A stretch of DNA of 10,672 nt from Candidatus Heimdallarchaeota archaeon. GTDB lineage: Archaea > Asgardarchaeota > Heimdallarchaeia > Heimdallarchaeales > Heimdallarchaeaceae. A program made the translations under genes and the position numbers. Under the pieces are notes generated by a model that was not told where the DNA came from, searched no databases, and worked only from the letters and a program-made list of their open reading frames with translations. This document shows positions 1 to 8,300 of this stretch, piece by piece; within the stretch, counting starts at the first letter, position 1, and each line of letters begins with the position of its first letter. Location of the stretch: positions 1 through 10,672 of the forward strand of contig JAEOTG010000312.1 in assembly GCA_016839985.1 (NCBI GenBank), in the 5' to 3' direction.

Positions 1-1443
1 GGTGAGAATTTTGAGAAAATCTGGGATGAACATCTTGCAGGTAATTTACCATACCAGCTCAATTGGTTAGAACATCAACATGATGGACCTTACTGGAGAT
101 CCGCTTCTCTCTGTCCTAATTATGACCTTATAGAATGTCCTGTTTTCATTATAGGTGCATGGTTAGATTATTATCGTAACTGTGCTATGCGAATGTTTGA
201 AAATTTGAAAGTTCCTAAAAAATTGTTGATGGGTCCTTGGGGTCATGTATTTCCTGATTGGGGTTATCCGGGTCCATCAATTAATTTCATGCCACAAGCT
301 GTACGTTGGTTTGATCATTGGTTAAAAGGTATTGATACTGGAATTCTAGATGAACCAAATTTCATTGCTTATATGAGGGAATCTAGTGGTCGTGAATCAA
401 TTCCTCAAATTTCTTCAGGTTATTGGAGAAAAATTCCTTCTTGGCCTATACAAGATTCATATAAAGAAAAATTTTATTTGAGTTCTCAAAGGAAATTGAA
501 GAAAGAACTCAAGGGAAGTGGATGTGATAGTTATACTTATTACCCAACTGTAGGAATGGGGTATCCAAGTTGGAACAAACCAGTTGCTTCAGGTGGTGAT
601 ATTGCTCGCAGTTTTGATGAAGATAAATCGCTTATTTACATTTCAGATCCTTTAACTGAGAGAATGGAAATTATAGGTAGACCTCAACTAAATCTAACTT
701 TCTCCTCTTCAGCTCCAATCGTGAATTTGGTTGTTAAATTATTCGATCTTGCTCCAGATGGTTCCTCAGATTTAATCACTTGGGGAGTACTAAATGTCAC
801 TCATCGAGAATCACATACAAATCCAAAACCATTAACTCCTGGAAAGCAAGAAAAATTGAATATTGATTTAGACACTACATCATGGATTTTTAAACAAGGC
901 CATAGTATCAAACTAGCTTTAGCTGGTTCTGATTTTCCTAATATTTGGCCTTCACCCTATCCTGCAGAAAACAAAGTTTGGTGGGGAGAGGTGTATGAAT
1001 CATGCTTAGTTTTGCCTGTTGTAGCAGAAAGCAATCCAGATGAAGCACCTATCTTTGGTGATGTGGAAATGCCAATGGACAAATATACAAGTAAACATGT
1101 TCCTATTAAATCACGTTTGATTTATAATCCTCAAGAAGATAAAATAACACTTGAATTCAGTAAAGGAGAAGAGGGAAAAATTCCTAAAGATGGTGTAGCA
1201 GTTGTCTATAATGAAAATTCAGCTTTCACTGTTTCTAATAATAGTCCTGCTAATGCTCTATTAAGATCTTCACATGATATGCAAGTAATTAGAGAGAACT
1301 CAAAAAAACGTGCACTAACTGATGCAAGACTTGAGAGTAATGAAGAAAATTTTCACATAAGTTATGTTCTTGCTGTAAAAGTAAATGATGTAGAAAAATT
1401 CAAACAACAATGGTCTCGTTCTTTTCGAAGAAAGTTGGTTTAA
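1..1443 (+). CDS. CocE/NonD family hydrolase (X-Pro dipeptidyl-peptidase, S15 type), 5'-truncated
   Basis: The reading frame is open from base 1, so this is the last 480 residues of a gene that begins outside the window; the first in-frame ATG (187) is internal. Family members are alpha/beta hydrolases acting on esters or on X-Pro peptides and acyl-amino substrates; the substrate here is unknown. Visible family marks are the W-x-E-H and D-x-x-YW region (residues 9-35), the GAWLD motif with the presumed catalytic Asp56, GPWGH with the presumed catalytic His82, and WFDHWLKG (103-110), which follows the His in CocE proteins. The serine nucleophile and roughly 200 N-terminal residues lie upstream. 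Residues about 215-340, starting at SDPLTE, match the jelly-roll C-terminal domain of this family. A charged tail of about 135 residues (345-480) follows, including MPMDKYTSKHVPIKSRLIYN; I cannot assign it. No transmembrane segment is seen, so this part is probably soluble. The next gene follows after 61 bases. Confidence 0.9.
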   Translation, partial: GENFEKIWDEHLAGNLPYQLNWLEHQHDGPYWRSASLCPNYDLIECPVFIIGAWLDYYRNCAMRMFENLKVPKKLLMGPWGHVFPDWGYPGPSINFMPQAVRWFDHWLKGIDTGILDEPNFIAYMRESSGRESIPQISSGYWRKIPSWPIQDSYKEKFYLSSQRKLKKELKGSGCDSYTYYPTVGMGYPSWNKPVASGGDIARSFDEDKSLIYISDPLTERMEIIGRPQLNLTFSSSAPIVNLVVKLFDLAPDGSSDLITWGVLNVTHRESHTNPKPLTPGKQEKLNIDLDTTSWIFKQGHSIKLALAGSDFPNIWPSPYPAENKVWWGEVYESCLVLPVVAESNPDEAPIFGDVEMPMDKYTSKHVPIKSRLIYNPQEDKITLEFSKGEEGKIPKDGVAVVYNENSAFTVSNNSPANALLRSSHDMQVIRENSKKRALTDARLESNEENFHISYVLAVKVNDVEKFKQQWSRSFRRKLV

Positions 1444-1450
1444 GAATTAG

Positions 1451-1460
1451 AAATATATAA
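1451..1460 (+). promoter_or_regulatory. Candidate TATA box for the DUF6544-like gene
   Basis: An AAATATATAA stretch sits in the short spacer after the hydrolase gene. Transcription would start near 1480, about 25 bases before the ATG at 1505, and a GAGGA Shine-Dalgarno motif (1493-1497) lies 7 bases before that ATG. The spacer is AT-rich, so the box could occur by chance and the gene could instead be read through from the hydrolase. Confidence 0.3.
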
Positions 1461-1504
1461 CAGAAAATTGTATATTTTTAACAAGAGTTTCTGAGGAACA
1501 ATCA

Positions 1505-2257
1505 ATGATAAAAGAAATCCTTAAACAAGCATTACTTGATTCACAAAAGGGAAGAACTTTAGTTTCTTTCAAGGATATTTCTAGGTTTCCAGATATAGTT
1601 CAAAAATACCTTCAATGCTCAATAGCAGAAGGACACGAAGCAATCTTTTATGCAAAGCTTATTCATGGAGGGGAATTTAGAACATCTCCTACTCAACCAT
1701 GGTTTCCTATCAGAGGATATTATCATTATCTAACATATGAACCTTCTTTTTACTGGAAGGGAGTTATCAAACCTCTACCGATTTTAGCAATCTCTGCAAA
1801 AGACTTCTATTTTCGCGGAAAAGGTGAAATGAGGGTTAAACTTAATTCACTTATTCCTATTGTAAAAACTTCAGGTCCAGAAATTGATCAAGCTTCATTA
1901 ATGAGGTATGTTTCTGAAGCACCTTTATTCCCAAGTGTCTTTTTAACAGCTGATTTTATATCATGGGAGGAAATAGATGATATTTCTGTAAAAATATTTA
2001 TAGAAGATTCAGGAGTAAAAGCAGAAGGCATTTTCTTTTTTAATGATAAAGGGGATGTTGTAAAGTATGAATCTGTTAGAGCAAGGGATACAAAAGAAGG
2101 ACCAATTATGACAAAATGGACAGGTTATTTCAAGGATTACAAAGATTTTGAAGCATTTAAAGTTCCTACTTATTTTATTGCTGAATGGAATCTACCTGAA
2201 GGAAATTTCCAATATGTTAAATTCAGAGTAGATTCAATAATATATAATAAAATATAA
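1505..2257 (+). CDS. DUF6544-like protein of unknown function
   Basis: This complete 250-residue soluble protein has no signal peptide or membrane helix. From memory of the family, it fits the DUF6544 (earlier DUF6920) pattern: an FPDIVQKYLQ segment near the N-terminus (28-37, the usual L/FPxxVQRYL), HGGEFR (54-59), a W-F-P then YWKG segment (66-86), GKGEMRVKL (105-113), a helix with ASLMRYVSEAPLFPS (130-144) followed by the W-E-E segment, and a C-terminal W-x-LPEG-x-x-YVKFRVDSIIY strand pair (228-247). The biochemical role of the family is unknown; alternating strand patterns suggest a beta-rich fold. The ATG is supported by GAGGA at 1493-1497 with a 7-base spacer. It lies 61 bases after the hydrolase gene on the same strand, so co-expression is possible, but nothing shows a shared pathway. 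The coding call is firm, the family call moderate. Confidence 0.7.
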   Translation: MIKEILKQALLDSQKGRTLVSFKDISRFPDIVQKYLQCSIAEGHEAIFYAKLIHGGEFRTSPTQPWFPIRGYYHYLTYEPSFYWKGVIKPLPILAISAKDFYFRGKGEMRVKLNSLIPIVKTSGPEIDQASLMRYVSEAPLFPSVFLTADFISWEEIDDISVKIFIEDSGVKAEGIFFFNDKGDVVKYESVRARDTKEGPIMTKWTGYFKDYKDFEAFKVPTYFIAEWNLPEGNFQYVKFRVDSIIYNKI

Positions 2258-2296
2258 AAATAAATTGCAAAATTAAAACACTTAAAGGTTCATCAT

Positions 2297-2305
2297 AATT
2301 TTTTC
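2297..2305 (+). terminator. Weak candidate U-tract terminator
   Basis: A short AATTTTTTC run lies about 40 bases after the stop of the DUF6544-like gene. Archaeal terminators often consist only of such T-runs, but in DNA this AT-rich the evidence is slight. Confidence 0.2.
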
Positions 2306-2381
2306 AGATAAATATGAAACTTATAATTATCCTTTTTGTTAAAGCTTGCATATATAATATTATTTAAATTATTAATCTTAC

Positions 2382-2397
2382 TTAATATATAAATATT
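2382..2397 (+). promoter_or_regulatory. TATA box of the Ig-repeat/longin membrane protein gene
   Basis: A TTAATATATAAATATT block is centred about 26 bases before the ATG at 2415, the spacing expected for an archaeal TATA box driving a leaderless transcript. If translation instead begins at the ATG at 2463, the leader would be about 48 bases and would contain the GGTGA Shine-Dalgarno motif at 2450-2454. Confidence 0.5.
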
Positions 2398-2414
2398 GAA
2401 CAACTCTTTATCTT

Positions 2415-5400
2415 ATGAAGCATAGGATAATGGTGTTCTATCGTTATCCGGTGAATTCAGTAATGCAAAGGAAATTAAGTTCAATTATTTCTATTATTAT
2501 TATTTTATCATTTTTTAATTCATTGGTTTATTATGAACTTTCTATTCCTGAATTTAAGGATATATCTTCAAATCCAGAAGAAGAAAGTCTGTTGGAAGAC
2601 TTCATTAACGACACTCCAACAACTAGACTTGGTTATAAGAATAAACCTCCAGGTGTATTATCAAGCGTAATTATTGAAGGAAACTATGCTCTGGAAGGAT
2701 ATTTTACTCATGATGAATTTGTAGATTTAGATGATGATGGAAATGTTTATTCTCTTGAAAAGTATGAAGCGATGAAAAACAAAGCTCCCTCAACAATTAG
2801 TACCACTTTCCTAATGGATGAAACAAAACCTCAAACTTGGCCAGATCAAGTTGATACATATTATCCACTTATCAAAGAAACTTCTCCTAATACTAACTCA
2901 AGTATGTTTTCCCCAGTTTTTTCTGAAGCTACTAATATAAAAGGCAAAATACATGTTCTTTCTCATATATCTACCTATTATTATGACCCTGTTGATTTTA
3001 CCTTTAGAATAAGAGTTTTTATCTTTAATCCAGCTACTGGGAATATTACAGGAATTGCTTCTCATGAAGAAATGCTTCCACATGGATTGTCTATTGCAAA
3101 CCAGAAAGTCTTTGAATTAACACTCAATGATACATACACAATCCCTTCTGGAAATAGATTAAAGCTCTCATTTGAAGGAAAAGTATCCGATTTAAGTGCT
3201 TGGGCAGAAGTCCAATTAAGTTCCAGTCATAAAGCATCTGGTCAATATAATTGGGTAATTAGTGATGGAGTATATTCTAATAACTATGGATTTAGTGCAT
3301 ATGATAGAATTTTAGGTATGCAAATATATTATAAAAGTGCTACATATCCTGAAATTGAAGTTATTGGGATAACAAATTCATCTTATTACTATGAAGAAAA
3401 GGATATTCAAATAACTGTCTCAGGAGCAGAGAGCAGTTCGTTTAGATGGGATCTTGATAGTTACACACCATTTGTAGATTCATATAATACATCCTTACCC
3501 ACAACAGAAGGTTGGCATTATCTTGAAGTTAGAGCGAGTGATGATTTTAATAACACAGCTATAGATGTGTATGATGTTGGATACGATCCAACAGAAAGTT
3601 TTCTAATTCTAAACAATCCATCTAACAATACTATTATAGAATCACCTTCAATTCTTAATTTTACAACATACGGTGCTAATAATGTTACATGTGAGTGGGA
3701 TAATAATGGTACAGAAATAGATTTACTTAGTCTACCAGATAATGATTTATTTGCCAATTTAGAAGAAGGTTATCATAATTTAACAGTCTGTGTTACTGAT
3801 ACATTTATTGTTGAGTATTTTTATTATTATTTTGGATTTGATGCTAATTCTCCAATAGTTTCACTTATTAATGTTCTTAACGATACACAACAACCTTCTG
3901 GAAAGTTAATTGATGTAGATATTTCGGATTTCTCTTCAAATATCACTGTCAATTACAAATGGGATGATAATATTTTCTTACCTTGGTTACCTAGTGTTGG
4001 ATCAATTTACAGAACGTATTTACCAGAATCTGAAGGTTTTCATAATCTTACAATCACTGCTGAAGACGATTTTAGTCATTTATCTTCTACTTATTTCAGA
4101 TTTAATGTCAGTAGCGGAGAACTGCTTGTAGAATTAAGAACAATGGCTAATGAATCTTGGTACCAAGGTGGAGAAGTTGTTGAAGTGACAGTAAGTGGTA
4201 CAAATAGTACTCTACTCTTCAAATGGGATGAAAATTCCTTTCAAGATGGAAATCCATTTCTTGTTGGAGGACAGATTCTTACACTAGATGGTGCTAATAC
4301 TCTTCCAGCTGATTCTACTAGAATTCACTACCTTACAATTATTGTTGGTTCTATTGATCATCAAGAATATGTTTATCTTTTTGAGTTTAGAATTGATCAA
4401 GAAAATCCCTTTATTGATCCATCTATCTTAGATTATGAAGATGAACGCTTCAAGAACTCAGAAGTACTTAATTTTATCCTAACTGATAATGCTACTTTAC
4501 CTGGGGATTTATATGTTTTAGTATCAATTGATGGACAGACAAATATTACACTTATTTCTCCATTTGAACTTGATTTATCTTCTTTTTCTGATGGATATCA
4601 CAATTTTACTTTGTATGTTTTTGATATAGCACAAAATTATGCTATACAATTTATCTATTTTTATGTAGATTCAAATGCTCCAGTTATAACAATTATCAGT
4701 ATCGAAGGATTAGTAACTCTACCTAATGGTTCTATGTTTGTTCCTTATAATTCTACTATTCAAATTTCTATAACAGATGATGATTCTAGTATCATATCAA
4801 CCTACTCTTGGGATGGATCAGAATACCAGCAATTTACTGATACTATAATTCTAGATTATAGCGAAGGATATGGTGTGCTTGTTATAAACGCAAGTGATTC
4901 AATAGAAAATGAAAGAATCATAATATATGAGCTAACAATAGACAGTCAAGCTCCTGAAATTGTGCTTATCTTCCCATCTGAATATTCTTCAATTAATGAT
5001 TATACAGGTCTTCTTTTCAATGCTGCCGATATTTCACAAAATACTATAGAATTTATTGAGTTTTATTGGTATGCTTTTCCTGAATACTCATTTGAAATCG
5101 ACATAGATAGTAATGGAGATTTTGCAGTAAGTCTTCTACCATTTTATTCAACAGGTGAGATTGCAAATTTGGTAATATATGCTGAAGATATCGTTGGCAA
5201 CAATAACACATATATGTTTTTTTTTGAGATTGATCTTACTCCTCCTGATTCAACTCTTTACATTTATGATGATGATCTAGGAGAATATGTTGATGCTCAA
5301 GCTTTTGATTACATTAAAGTAGAATCAGAACTTTGGTATGATAATACTACAAGCCCTGATTTATCTATATTCATTTATTACTGGGATAATGACACTGGAG

Positions 5401-6821
5401 AGATTTTAAGTGATCCCTGGTTAATTCAAGTTCCAATTCTAACTGGATTACATAATTTAACAATCATTCTAAGAGACGATACAGGAGAAGGAACTTCACC
5501 AAATGAGATTGAGCTTGTTCTTTCTTTTGTTATTAAAAAAGAAGGGAGTTTAGTCATATTAGAAACTAGTGAAAATTCATGTATCTATGGGGAAAATATT
5601 GCTATTAATATTAATTTGGTAGATGAATTATTAAATGAACTTGAAATAACAAAAATATATGCAAATGGAACTTTGATGAACTTCTGGAAGCTATCTGGCT
5701 TTGATTATCAGTTTGAATTCCCCTCAAATCTTGTGAGTAGTAAAGGAAATTTCACTTTACTTATTGTTGCTGAGTCTACGTTCTATTATGGAAGAACGAA
5801 TGAAAGCTACAATTGTAAGATTACCATTAATCCAATTCCCTTAGAGTTATCAATTTCTGTTTCTGATTTAGAAATTGTTGAAGGAAGCTCTGTTGTAGTA
5901 ACAGGAACTCTAACCTTTTTGAATGGTACTCCTGTTGTTGGTTATGAAGTATTCTTTTTCATTTATATTTATTATAAATCTGGTAAAGGAACTGTGAATG
6001 CCATAGTTGAAGGATATGATGAATATGAAATTAAATCTGATTTGACAAGTTCTGATGGGATAGCATCAGTTGATTATCTTTTATCTGAAGAGATCGAACA
6101 GATAGCAATATCTGCATCCTTTGAAGGTTCGGAAATATTAGGAGTTGTACATTTTGAATATGAAGAAATTGTTAAAACAGTAAAAGCAGGATTATCTCCT
6201 GTTATACTCTATTCTATAATTGGAATTAGTATTATTCTTCTTATTCTAGTAGCTTTTATTGTATATAAAGCTACCAAGAGCAAACCATTTACAAAATATC
6301 TTGAAAAAGTACCTCCTCAAGATCTCATAATGAGGTTGAATGAAGTTTGTCCTGGAGTAATTCTTAGTATATTTGATCAGAACAAAGGTCCAATTCCTCT
6401 TATAAGTGATCATTCATTTGATTATGATTATGGTGGTATGTTGGCTGTAGGCACAAAGAACTTTTTACTTAAAATATGTGATCAATCTTATTCTACATTA
6501 GGTTTTGAGGATGTTCATCAAGGAAGAAAGATTAGCGCAATAAATCTTCCAAATGAAGGTCTTGTTGGTTTTGTTCATGCTATTCAAATTGAGAATAAAA
6601 CCGCAAGGGGAGGATTTGAAAACCTATCAATTATAATGCTTACTCAAGCTGACTTTGGCAATTTTCTTCTAAGTTACAATGAGTTTATTTATGATGAAAT
6701 TGATGAACTAATTTCCAGACTAAAATCACAAAATCCTTTGCCTGAAATAAAAGAACAAATATTTGAGATTCGTCAAAGAACAGCTCAAGTTATTTTAGCT
6801 GCATTAAGTGCTGAAATGTAA
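2415..6821 (+). CDS. Giant single-pass surface protein: Ig-like repeats, one TM helix, cytoplasmic longin-like domain
   Basis: A 1468-residue protein, unrecognised as a named family. Residues 1-40 hold a basic segment and a hydrophobic stretch (24-39), which is a signal peptide or anchor. Residues about 60-305 look like a beta-sandwich region. From about 310 to 1040 run about eight degenerate repeats of 80-105 residues with a W-D strand (Trp345, 428, 516, 604, 799, 990) followed by a G-x-H-x-L-T strand and an acidic D-D/D-S turn, as in Ig or cadherin-like folds. Two further Ig-like domains occupy about 1045-1255. One helix (1262-1284) is followed by Lys-rich residues, giving an outside-in topology. 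The C-terminal part (about 1300-1468) has the order FDQNKGPIP (1320-1328), strands, GLVGFVHAIQI, an A-R-G-G turn, LSIIMLTQ and two helices, which resembles Asgard longin-like domains; roadblock is the alternative. Many N-x-S/T sequons lie only in the ectodomain context expected for glycosylation. Start 2415 fits a leaderless message; ATG 2463 has a GGTGA motif 8 bases upstream and gives a classic MQRK signal peptide, so it is a serious alternative. Suggested role: adhesion or sensing coupled to intracellular GTPase or membrane events (inference). Confidence 0.85.
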   Translation: MKHRIMVFYRYPVNSVMQRKLSSIISIIIILSFFNSLVYYELSIPEFKDISSNPEEESLLEDFINDTPTTRLGYKNKPPGVLSSVIIEGNYALEGYFTHDEFVDLDDDGNVYSLEKYEAMKNKAPSTISTTFLMDETKPQTWPDQVDTYYPLIKETSPNTNSSMFSPVFSEATNIKGKIHVLSHISTYYYDPVDFTFRIRVFIFNPATGNITGIASHEEMLPHGLSIANQKVFELTLNDTYTIPSGNRLKLSFEGKVSDLSAWAEVQLSSSHKASGQYNWVISDGVYSNNYGFSAYDRILGMQIYYKSATYPEIEVIGITNSSYYYEEKDIQITVSGAESSSFRWDLDSYTPFVDSYNTSLPTTEGWHYLEVRASDDFNNTAIDVYDVGYDPTESFLILNNPSNNTIIESPSILNFTTYGANNVTCEWDNNGTEIDLLSLPDNDLFANLEEGYHNLTVCVTDTFIVEYFYYYFGFDANSPIVSLINVLNDTQQPSGKLIDVDISDFSSNITVNYKWDDNIFLPWLPSVGSIYRTYLPESEGFHNLTITAEDDFSHLSSTYFRFNVSSGELLVELRTMANESWYQGGEVVEVTVSGTNSTLLFKWDENSFQDGNPFLVGGQILTLDGANTLPADSTRIHYLTIIVGSIDHQEYVYLFEFRIDQENPFIDPSILDYEDERFKNSEVLNFILTDNATLPGDLYVLVSIDGQTNITLISPFELDLSSFSDGYHNFTLYVFDIAQNYAIQFIYFYVDSNAPVITIISIEGLVTLPNGSMFVPYNSTIQISITDDDSSIISTYSWDGSEYQQFTDTIILDYSEGYGVLVINASDSIENERIIIYELTIDSQAPEIVLIFPSEYSSINDYTGLLFNAADISQNTIEFIEFYWYAFPEYSFEIDIDSNGDFAVSLLPFYSTGEIANLVIYAEDIVGNNNTYMFFFEIDLTPPDSTLYIYDDDLGEYVDAQAFDYIKVESELWYDNTTSPDLSIFIYYWDNDTGEILSDPWLIQVPILTGLHNLTIILRDDTGEGTSPNEIELVLSFVIKKEGSLVILETSENSCIYGENIAININLVDELLNELEITKIYANGTLMNFWKLSGFDYQFEFPSNLVSSKGNFTLLIVAESTFYYGRTNESYNCKITINPIPLELSISVSDLEIVEGSSVVVTGTLTFLNGTPVVGYEVFFFIYIYYKSGKGTVNAIVEGYDEYEIKSDLTSSDGIASVDYLLSEEIEQIAISASFEGSEILGVVHFEYEEIVKTVKAGLSPVILYSIIGISIILLILVAFIVYKATKSKPFTKYLEKVPPQDLIMRLNEVCPGVILSIFDQNKGPIPLISDHSFDYDYGGMLAVGTKNFLLKICDQSYSTLGFEDVHQGRKISAINLPNEGLVGFVHAIQIENKTARGGFENLSIIMLTQADFGNFLLSYNEFIYDEIDELISRLKSQNPLPEIKEQIFEIRQRTAQVILAALSAEM

Positions 6822-6936
6822 TATGCTTCTTTATTAAACGAATTTAAAAACTTAAAAAATATCTTATCTTTTATTATTACCCTCTAAAATTCCTTTCTAT
6901 GTGGATAATATTTCATAGCAACATAATATCAGAAAT

Positions 6937-6946
6937 CATAAATATT
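6937..6946 (+). promoter_or_regulatory. Candidate TATA box for the first four-helix membrane protein gene
   Basis: CATAAATATT lies about 45 bases before the ATG at 6987. Transcription would start near 6968, leaving a leader of about 20 bases that contains the GGTG ribosome-binding motif at 6977-6980. The motif is AT-only and only moderately convincing. Confidence 0.3.
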
Positions 6947-6986
6947 CGAATGTTGTAATATTTTATTTGAGTGCTTGGTGTGCTTA

Positions 6987-7565
6987 ATGGCAGTAAGGTA
7001 TGAAAAAGTAAGAAATTTAACTGATGAAGAGTTAAAAACTCGATTCTCTGTTCTTAGTGTTTCCTATTCTATGATAGGTATAAGTCTTATAGCTTTGTTC
7101 TTTGTCACAATCTTCGCTTTTATGGCATATTTTGTTGGTGATGGTTATATTATTCTTCCAGGAGTTTGTGCGCTAGCTTTTGAACTCTTTTCTTTTCTTT
7201 TTATGTTTCTCTTTTTACCTTACTTTAGACTTCTATCCAAGGAAAAATATAGAAGAAGAACAGCTTCTGAAGAGATATTTACTAGATATGAAAGACTGAA
7301 GGAGTTCTCTAACGATCTTTTATTGTCTGAACTAAGGAGAAGTAGGCTGATACTACTATCTGCGAGTATCTTATATGATTTGTTACTTGCTACAGCAATA
7401 TGGGCATGGTGGAAGAATACTATTACTTTGAGTGTGCTGACTCTAAATCTTGCAGTAATTAGCACAGCTCTAAGCTCTTTCTTTCCTTTCGTTATCGGAT
7501 ATTATGGTCTTCCATACTTACTTGCGGTACAAAGAGAAAGAAAGAAAAGGGATCCTCCTAGTTAG
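6987..7565 (+). CDS. Small four-helix membrane protein, unknown function
   Basis: A 192-residue protein if read from the ATG at 6987; the frame also contains TTG (6975) and GTG (6978) upstream. I prefer the ATG because GGTG at 6977-6980 lies 6 bases before it. It has a short charged N-terminus (YEKVRNLTDEELKTRF), two hydrophobic segments, a charged loop of about 38 residues rich in Arg, Lys and Glu, two more hydrophobic segments, and a basic tail (RERKKRDPPS). This predicts both ends and the central loop on the cytoplasmic side. No catalytic or transporter motif is recognisable. LPYFR directly after helix 2 and RRSRLIL before helix 3 recur in similar form in the next gene, suggesting a distant tandem paralogue. 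It follows the Ig/longin gene by about 165 bases with its own candidate promoter. Confidence 0.8.
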   Translation: MAVRYEKVRNLTDEELKTRFSVLSVSYSMIGISLIALFFVTIFAFMAYFVGDGYIILPGVCALAFELFSFLFMFLFLPYFRLLSKEKYRRRTASEEIFTRYERLKEFSNDLLLSELRRSRLILLSASILYDLLLATAIWAWWKNTITLSVLTLNLAVISTALSSFFPFVIGYYGLPYLLAVQRERKKRDPPS

Positions 7566-7596
7566 ATTTACAAAAAAATCCAAAAGTCCTCTCCCC

Positions 7597-7609
7597 AAAA
7601 AATATAAAT
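7597..7609 (+). promoter_or_regulatory. Candidate promoter of the second four-helix membrane protein gene
   Basis: AAAAAATATAAAT, preceded by a CCCC run, sits 76-bp-spacer-internal between two genes and would direct transcription from about 7630. That leaves a leader of about 13 bases to the GTG at 7643, or about 30 bases to the ATG at 7661. Confidence 0.4.
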
Positions 7610-7642
7610 GGTTAAAAACGATATTGTTATGTTTAGGAAAAG

Positions 7643-8212
7643 GTGATTAAAATTTCAAAAATGACAAAGAGATTTTGGTGGCTAGAAGATTATTCTCCTT
7701 TTATTCTAATTGAAAGAAGGAATCGACTTACACTTACTGTATTTATCTGGATAATTCATTTTCTGCTTTTCGTTATTACTTCTATCATGGGTTATTACTA
7801 TACAGTGAAGAACGATAATAGTGTCTATTTAGCACTAGGAATTCCTTTTACAATATTTACTCTCTCTGCCTTATTCATCTTATTCTATTTCATAATCCCA
7901 TATTTCAGAAAGGTAGTACTCTTAATTAGAGAAAAAACAGGTGAAAGGAAAATTGAAGAACAAATTAAAGGTCTTACTGATTCGCAAATTGATGTATCGA
8001 ACAGAAGAATAGTAATTCTAACAGTTCTCCTTTTTGTTGTAACAGCAAGTTTAATGTTTGGAGGTTTCTGGCTTTGGCTTGTTTTAAATTTGTTCTATAT
8101 TGGATTGCTTTGTTTTGTACCTGCTATTGTTACACTAATCTTTTTCTTAGCGTTTCTAGCTGAAGTTATCGTTATGAAAAAAGAAACAGATAGAAGAGAA
8201 AATGGTGAATAA
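7643..8212 (+). CDS. Small four-helix membrane protein, probable paralogue of the upstream gene
   Basis: A 189-residue protein of unknown function from the GTG at 7643. Hydrophobic segments lie at about 30-52, 61-86, 122-144 and 147-178, with a charged loop (88-121) between the two pairs and a charged tail. This matches the upstream gene in helix number, spacing and charge layout. IPYFRK (85-90) closes helix 2 and NRRIVIL (120-126) opens helix 3, in the same places as LPYFR and RRSRLIL there. I see no motif for transport or catalysis. The start is uncertain: the GTG overlaps a perfect GGTGAT Shine-Dalgarno motif (7642-7647) that would instead serve the ATG at 7661 with a rather long 13-base spacer, while AGGA at 7635-7638 could serve the GTG. 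Starting at 7661 would remove only six residues. Confidence 0.8.
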   Translation: MIKISKMTKRFWWLEDYSPFILIERRNRLTLTVFIWIIHFLLFVITSIMGYYYTVKNDNSVYLALGIPFTIFTLSALFILFYFIIPYFRKVVLLIREKTGERKIEEQIKGLTDSQIDVSNRRIVILTVLLFVVTASLMFGGFWLWLVLNLFYIGLLCFVPAIVTLIFFLAFLAEVIVMKKETDRRENGE

Positions 8213-8221
8213 TAATAGTAG

Positions 8222-8246
8222 TTTTTGAACTCTTTTTTCTTTTTCT
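8222..8246 (+). terminator. U-tract transcription terminator
   Basis: Three T-runs in close succession (5, 6 and 5 Ts, broken by GAAC and C) begin 10 bases after the stop of the four-helix protein gene. Repeated U-tracts without a hairpin are a usual form of archaeal terminator, and the next gene has its own promoter candidate. Confidence 0.5.
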
Positions 8247-8300
8247 CATCATATTTTAGAATAGTAATTCAAGTATTTTGGATAAGCTCTGTGAGTAAAC

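Noticed and set aside
2898..3757. Two minus-strand open frames of 61 and 79 codons inside the giant surface protein gene
   Set aside because: They lie wholly inside a convincing domain-bearing gene, have no promoter or ribosome site, and their translations show no recognisable domain.
3351..5535. Direct DNA repeats or a CRISPR-like periodicity in the repeat region
   Set aside because: The periodicity is only at protein level, with 80-105-residue units of low DNA identity; there are no identical short repeats with spacers.
7220..7465. Minus-strand open frame of 81 codons inside the first four-helix membrane protein gene
   Set aside because: It is antisense to a protein with clear membrane topology, and its composition is what the complement of hydrophobic codons gives.
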